Below are positions 58,322-64,000 of a stretch of DNA of 64,000 nucleotides, piece after piece. A program made the translations under genes and the position numbers. Origin of the DNA: Buddleja alternifolia (taxonomy: Eukaryota; Streptophyta; Magnoliopsida; Lamiales; Scrophulariaceae); NCBI GenBank assembly GCA_019426215.1, contig CM033396.1, positions 22,087,101 through 22,151,100 on the forward strand, in the 5' to 3' direction. Below the pieces are notes generated by a model. The model had not been told where the DNA came from and did no database searches. It saw only the letters and a list, made by a program, of their open reading frames with translations. The stretch's first letter is position 1; each line of letters begins with the position of its first letter.

Positions 58322-58759
58322 AGGGTAAAATGCGTAAAATCCCATTGTGTTATATCGAAAATGCAAACAAAAAAATCCGCATTAACAAAATAGACTAAAC
58401 ATCCTCTTGTGTTATTAAAAGGTTTGCACGAAATCACCATTCCGTTAGAAAGAGAGAAGAAGATATGTGTGGCCTTGGGTGAAATAACATTATCTATTTT
58501 TCATATTGTATGGAGAGGGTATAATGAAACTAAAAATAAATAAAAAATGGAGAGGGTATAAAGGTCAAATGGGCATGTCAATTATTAAAGGCGAAAAACA
58601 TAAAAAAACACACCCATCTTCTAACTGAATAGAGTTTTGCGCAAACTTTTTAATAATACAAGTAGGTGTTTAGCCTATTTCGTTAACAAAAGGGGTGTTT
58701 TGCACTTTGATATAATACATGGGGAGTTTATGTAGTTTATATTGTTAAATAGTATGGAC
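58322..58759. mobile_element. Probable MULE-type MITE, 438 bp
   Basis: The left arm (aaaatcccattgtgttatat, caaaatagactaaacatcct, attaaaaggtttgcacgaa) pairs with the right arm as an imperfect inverted repeat of about 120 bases. It is flanked by the 10-bp direct repeat attataaata (58312-58321 and 58760-58769). The duplication is AT-rich, so chance is possible, but the inverted arms are convincing. Confidence 0.65.
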
Positions 58760-58769
58760 ATTATAAATA

Positions 58770-59590
58770 TAATCCATTTTACTTTATTCCCCAAAATTCT
58801 TTAAGTTTCTATTATTTTTGAAAAACGCTATAAAAAAATATTAACCCTTTTAGAAGTCTCATGTACTTTCGTTGATTTAATATATTATTTATCATTTAAA
58901 AGATATAATTATACCAATTCAAGAATAGATATTAAATTGAACTAAAGATTTAAGTACTATTTCGAGTAAATACCATTAAAAGTTTAAATCAAATAATAGT
59001 GAGTAATATATGTATAGGCCGTGCATTGCCATTTTTTAACACCAAAATTGATACCAAACCACATATACGGCTTTTACCTGATTTCTAAACCATGGTTTGT
59101 GTAGAAAATTGACAAAAATGGTGCAGTATAATTTGGCGCAGACGGTTCGGGGGTTTTTCAAACTCAATTCCCTACCCTAAGTGTATGTGGTTGGTCATAG
59201 GTATTCCACATAGAACTATGTCGTGAGAATGGGCATGTTTTTACAATTTGGATCGTTTTTTCAATTTGGTGTTTCATTTTGTATTCCTTATCACATACAA
59301 TATATAGAGAAAATGTAAAATTATTTAAAGGATGGAAGGACAAGTGGCGATAGAGGCATTCAATGGTATTGATGATGAGCACGAGCTACTTATCGAGTTG
59401 TATAGATGATGTCTTAAGAAATACAAAATCTTTTACAGTGGCGGTAGGGGTGGTGGCAAGAAGTAGCTGTTGTACAAACTGCACAAGAAACACGAAAGAA
59501 ACCCGAAATGTAACGAACTGATTAATCCAGGCGAGAGTAAACTCTCTATCCTTAACGCAAAATGGCCCTGCTATAGGTGGTACGGGTCTA
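58770..59590. other. AT-rich intergenic region
   Basis: No gene, RNA or clear repeat is supported. The short minus-strand frames at 59164-59382 and 59386-59601 lack any recognisable domain. Confidence 0.5.
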
Positions 59591-60533
59591 TGCAATAGCA
59601 AAATATAATGATTACACTTTCAAAATTTGAACCACTTCAAATTCAGAAAACTCAAGAACTAGTTAGAACTCTGAAGAGAAGAAGATGAAAATGCAGAAAA
59701 TTCTGATTTTGTGTGTTTTTCCATCTGCTAGAGGATTCCTTTTATAGGCATACAAACCAGGCTAATTAAAGACGAAAATTAGATTAGCAATCTGAAACTG
59801 CAGCCAACGTTCGAACGTCCAACATTGACATGTTCGAATGTCAGGTTGTAACGGGTTCTGTTGTTAAAGCAGCAGAAATGTTTTGGATTTTGCATTAAAA
59901 GAGTCAATGTTCGAACGTCCGAAAACGGGACGCTCGACATCAGGTCTTCTAGAAGGCTAATCAAAATTTGAACGAAAACGTGGCCAGCGTTTGTTCAAGC
60001 TCGTTTTTTATCATATATGATTTTATGACGTTGGAAATTCTGTTTATGGATCAATTTTGTGAAATTAATTTTGTCCAAAAAATGAATATGTTAGAAGCCC
60101 AAGCCCATGCCCAAAGCGCAAGACCCACGACCCACGACCCGGACCCCAGCCCTAGCCCGTGTCCAGGTTCGAGTCCACCGGACCATGTGAGCAGGCAAAG
60201 GCCCATGGAAAGCCCAATAGCTAGGCCCTCCCTTATCCACAAAATTGCTTCACCCAAAGGGGCAACCTTTTATTCCACAAAAATAATTTATAAACCCAAC
60301 TCATTTTTGGTTTTAATCTAATGTGGGACAATCACTTTCAAATTCCCCACTTTAATAATTAATTTCTCATTCGTTGCAAATTCAATTTGAGAAATTCGAA
60401 ATGCTAAACTCATCTACTCGAAAATTAGATTAATATTATCCAATAATATTTTGTATCTCGGATACTTACAATGTTCAAATTTCTTATGCAAAAGTAGTGT
60501 AAACACACTTTTCCTAATTTTAATTATCCAACA
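59591..60533 (-). mobile_element. 3' LTR of degraded Tork-like copia element (about 943 bp)
   Basis: It ends TTATCCAACA at 60533, followed by the polypurine tract (plus strand atcccccac, 60534-60542), so the element runs leftward. The other end, TGCAATAGC at 59591, is chosen for its TG and is less secure. A minus-strand TATA box (GCCTATAAAAGG) lies near 59741-59753. Two copies of a 'gttcgaacgtcc' word occur around 59811 and 59909. The plus-strand 117-residue frame at 59968-60321 is chance. Confidence 0.6.
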
Positions 60534-60542
60534 ATCCCCCAC

Positions 60543-62374
60543 ACGAATGAACTTAATACAATGCATGATCTCGAGAGTGCACTCGAGAATTTATCACATC
60601 AGAAGAGGTAGCTTTTAGCTTTGAATCTTTCTTAGTGAAATTACATCGAGTTTATCAGGCTATCCAATGAACACGATGTCTTGAATTGGTCAGCCGTTCA
60701 TGTAAACCCAGATAACGATATTCACATGATCACTTCTCAGTAGTATGGGTTCTCACTGTTGGGTCTATTTTGGACGTCGCACCCCCTCTTAGATTCATAA
60801 GTGTTTACTCTACACCTCACACTTATATAGGTGATCTCCTATTTAAGAGCATCCTACCATACTTCACTTTGTTTTGATGATAGTATAAGAATCATTAAAA
60901 GTCTGACTTAGCCTTTGCTATACTTTGTAGGATAGACTTCTTTATCGTAGGCAATGGGTTTGGAGTTAGACTCCTAAGTGCCTTGTTGAATTTTCACAAC
61001 TTAGTCGTTCTTGGGATCTTCAGTCAACATGGTTGGGTTGCCACTGTGTCTATTCTTAATTTGTAGTCCTTAATCTCATTCTTCTTGATAGGCAGTTTAT
61101 TTGATCTCTAGGCAGTCCTTTCGTCAAAGGATCAGCAATATTCTTCATTGACTTTACATAATCAATGGAAGTAATACCGTTAGAGATCAACTGCTTAATG
61201 GTATTGTCTACGATGAATATTTCAAGACTTTACCCTTATACATACTACTTTGCGCCCTACCAATTGCCGACTTACAGTCGCAATGAATTAAAATAGGGAG
61301 CACTGGTTTTTCTCAACAGGGAATATCTTCTAAGAAATTTCTTAGCCAATAAGCTTCTTCACTAGCTCTATCTAAAGCTATGAATTTTGATTCCATTGTA
61401 GAACAGGCTATGCAAGTTTGCTTAGAAGATTTACACGACACTGCTCCTCCGCCGATGATAAACATATACCTACTCGTGGACTTAGAGTCTTGTGTGTCTG
61501 ATATCCAATTTGCATCAATGTATCCTTCTATTATAGTTGGATATCTTGAGTAGTGTCATCCAAAGTTCTTCGTGTACTTTAAGTACTTAAGAACTCTAGT
61601 TAAGGCCCTCCAGTTTTCTAAACTAGGATTGCTCGTAAACTTACTTAACTTGCTCATAGAGTAAGCTATGTTAGGACAAGCAGTTCATGATATACATCAA
61701 ACTGCCAATGACCCTAGCGTACTCCATTTGTGATATGGGTTCATTAAGTCCACTGGTGTTCTCATAGGAGCACTATCACTAGTAAGAAATGTCTACCGAA
61801 CTGTCTCAATGTAATGAGACTGTGACAAGACAATTCCTTTAGATGGTTTTGAGATTTTAATCCCTAATATGACATATACCAACCCCATATCTTTCATGTC
61901 GAAGTTTCTCTTCAGCATTCCTTTAGTATTCATGATAATATCATGATTACTTCCCATAATCAACATGTCGTCTGCATATAGACACACTATGACATAAGCG
62001 TTTTGCATTTTTCGGACACACACACACTGGTCACACTCGTTGATCTTGAAATAATTTGACAACATTGTGTTATCAAACTTCTCGTGCCACTGATTTGGTG
62101 CTCATTTAACAAGTTTGCATACTTTCTTCTCTTGTCCAGGAGCAACATGCACCTCGGGATGTTCCATACAAATTTCTTCTTCTGAATCCCCATTTAGGAA
62201 AGCCGTTTTCACATACATCTGATGTATCTCAAGACTATGCAATGCGGAAATAGCAATGAGTACCCTTATGGAGTTTATTCTCGTTATTGGAGAATAAGTA
62301 TCAAAGAAATCTAGACCTTCGGCCTGTCAGTATCCTTTGACTACTAACCCGGCTTTGCAAGTATCAAAAGTATC
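60543..62374 (-). pseudogene. Degraded Tork-like copia pol: RT and RNase H
   Basis: At 62374-62070 the minus strand shows RT with AFLNG-type sequence (VKTAFLNGDSEEE). At 62065-61793 comes CLYADDMLIMGSN, where YADD replaces the usual YVDD, then MKDMG and YVILGIKI. At about 61540-61350 RNase H motifs remain ([35 protein letters not shown] near 61280). Stops and frameshifts are frequent throughout. Gag, protease and integrase are absent because a Sirevirus LTR begins at 62375. Confidence 0.85.
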
Positions 62375-64000
62375 TGGTGGTCCCAAGTGTCATACGAAAG
62401 GGTCTAGAACCGGAGGGGGGGGGGGGGTGAATAGACCCTGAAGTCTTTTTCGACTTCAAAAATTTCGTATCACTTTTAAGGTTTTTGAAAGCTTGGTAAG
62501 CAAAGCGCTAGGTCAGACGCTAAAGATAAGATAACTTAGACTTACTGATTTAGGCCGGTTACCAAAGTAGGCTAATGAGTCAATCACTTAATCAGGGTTA
62601 GCACAACGAAAATGATTTTTAAGCTTAGCGTTCTTTTAGTCAAATAGCCGCTTAATAGTTTTTAAAGCCTTTTTAAAAGATATGATGTGAGTAGTAAAGT
62701 AAAGTAATAAAACAGTAAATAACACAAGATATGTAAGGTTCACTGGGTGATGTAATCCCAGTTACGTCCTTCTTCTCCTTTACACTCGGAGGAGTTCCAC
62801 TAAGTTGATAATCGAAGGATCACACAGAGGATTCTACAAAATAGACTATAGGGAAGATGATCTTAAGCTCCTTGATCACACAGACTTTAGCTCCAATGAA
62901 GATCTTCTTCAACAAGCTTCTCTTACACAGAAATGTTGCTTGTAGATCAACAACTTTCTCACTCAGATGAAAAAGGTTAGGTTTTTGTCACGGGTTTGTT
63001 TGATTTTAGGAAGTTCAAACAACTTAGGATATCTCAATAAGAGTGTGGGGTTCTTCTATGAAGATGTTTGAGATATCGGTGACTGTCTTTGGAATGTGTA
63101 TGAAAAGTTTGAAGGATTTTGGCTATGGAGTTTATAAGGCTCCGTATGGTTTTGTTTTCGAAAATGAATTTTGAGTTTTCATTGGAGAATGTGTATTATA
63201 GAAATTCGTGTGAAAATATTATTTTTTTGTTTGTTTGTTTGGATGTGTTTTTGAGAAAAAATTGAAAATTGTGTAGATGTGATATAAAATTGATTGAATT
63301 AATTAGGAGAAAAAATAGAATAATATTTTATTTATGATAAAGTAAGAAAGAGAATGTGTTGGGTAATTGGATTATGTAATTAATTAAGAGAGAGAATGAA
63401 GTGATTGAATTGATAAAATGATGAGTAGTTATATAGGGGAATGTGTAGTATGATTTAAAATTTGAGTATTTTCTATAAAATTTACCTTGGAGTGTGCATT
63501 TTTATTTTCTGGTGATCTAGAAAATGAAAATACAACTCAAAAAACCTAATCATACAGAGTCTAGGCTTTTCTCAAGATTTATTTTTAGCAAAGTTTGGAC
63601 CTTTTCTCATGCATGTACGTGTGTTGTAGGGTTTTGCTAAAGGGTACTATTTATAGAAATTTCTTAAAATTTGTCCGTTGGACACATGCAGGCGCGTGTC
63701 TCTCACGTAGCTCGTAAATAGTCCCTTTTCTTGAGATTCCTGAATTTTCAATGTTACCGATTGGACATAAGCAGACTTTGAACTCTGAATTCTGACAGTC
63801 TAGTTAAAAGGTGGCTTGTTCACAAATCATAATTCCTTATCACATTTAATGCACTTACCAGGCATTTAATGCGTTTTGAATTTATTTTCCGTTGGAAATA
63901 AATGTCCGTTGATGATTGCATTTAAGTCCTTCATGACTTGAGAATTTATTTCAGGTGAATCTGTTCCATGATCGCTTGTGTAATTTGAGTGCTTGATTCA
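62375..64000 (-). mobile_element. Sirevirus LTR running off the window end
   Basis: Begins TGGTGGTCCCAAG at 62375 inside the RT of the copia remnant, preceded by gtatc, the candidate target duplication. Standard landmarks follow (gaagtctttttcgac, ggttcactgggtgatg). A TATA box on the minus strand is near 63648-63660. It may be a solo LTR or the 3' LTR of an element continuing to the right. It carries a MITE at 63138-63561. Confidence 0.88.
63138..63561. mobile_element. Tourist-like (PIF/Harbinger-type) MITE, 424 bp, inside the LTR
   Basis: Terminal inverted repeats GGCTCCGTATGGTTTTG and GACTCTGTATGATTAGG (right end read on the minus strand). Flanks are taa at 63135-63137 and tag at 63562-63564, consistent with a TAA duplication with one change. 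Other copies of this LTR lack the insert and read 'tttctaagctttt' there. The 3-bp duplication and ends starting with GG support this class. Confidence 0.8.

Noticed and set aside
59968..60321. 117-residue plus-strand frame with Pro/Ser-rich segment
   Set aside because: It lies inside a copia LTR read on the opposite strand and has no domain; the Pro/Ser run mirrors GGGC-rich LTR sequence.
1..64000. CRISPR arrays, bacterial operons, rRNA or tRNA genes
   Set aside because: None seen. The repeats are LTRs, minisatellites and MITEs, and the tRNA-like words found are retrotransposon primer-binding sites.

Overview
The window is plant nuclear DNA, almost certainly from a eudicot. It holds one host gene with a plastid function and twelve short-to-moderate exons, nested LTR retrotransposons of typical plant lineages, MITEs, and a decayed caulimovirus-like insertion. 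Nothing in the sequence lets me name the species.

Region 1-42762 is a stack of retrotransposons. The oldest layer is a minus-strand Ty3/gypsy element of Tat type: its LTR is at 42272-42762, gag at 40550-42209, zinc finger and protease at 25424-26246, an integrase remnant at about 24440-25123, and a plus-strand antisense ORF at about 17657-22920. A Ty1/copia Sirevirus (copy 1, 808-17321) lies at its left. Copy 1 is itself hit by a Sirevirus solo LTR (3338-4837, target duplication gatgg) and a Ty3/gypsy solo LTR (10058-11986, duplication tcata). A further Sirevirus solo LTR (18333-19808) and an unclassified insertion (about 20588-22091) interrupt the antisense ORF. The youngest layer is a complete 14.3 kb Sirevirus (26247-40544, duplication ttttt) with nearly identical LTRs, inserted in the Tat gag. 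Both Sireviruses run on the minus strand in the order LTR, primer-binding site, gag, pol, a very long third ORF, polypurine tract, LTR.

Region 43293-57032 is the host gene, a complete twelve-exon orthologue of PTAC10/PAP3, an S1-domain subunit associated with the plastid-encoded RNA polymerase (669 codons plus stop). Its 5.9 kb intron 4 holds a MULE-type MITE, a second AT-rich repeat, a Ty3/gypsy LTR-gag fragment, and an antisense caulimovirid fragment with a viroplasmin-type ORF followed by a TATA box and polyadenylation signal.

Region 57033-64000 is AT-rich intergenic DNA with another MITE (58322-58759), a degraded Tork-like copia element on the minus strand (59591-62374), and a Sirevirus LTR (62375 to the window end) that carries a Tourist-like MITE.

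The observations most worth following are: two short, frame-restoring, spliceosomal-looking introns in the third ORF of Sirevirus copy 1; that third ORF being one unit of about 1,300 codons; a stop plus frame change shared by both copies between gag and protease; and the antisense pararetroviral promoter inside the PTAC10 intron that splits the S1 domain.
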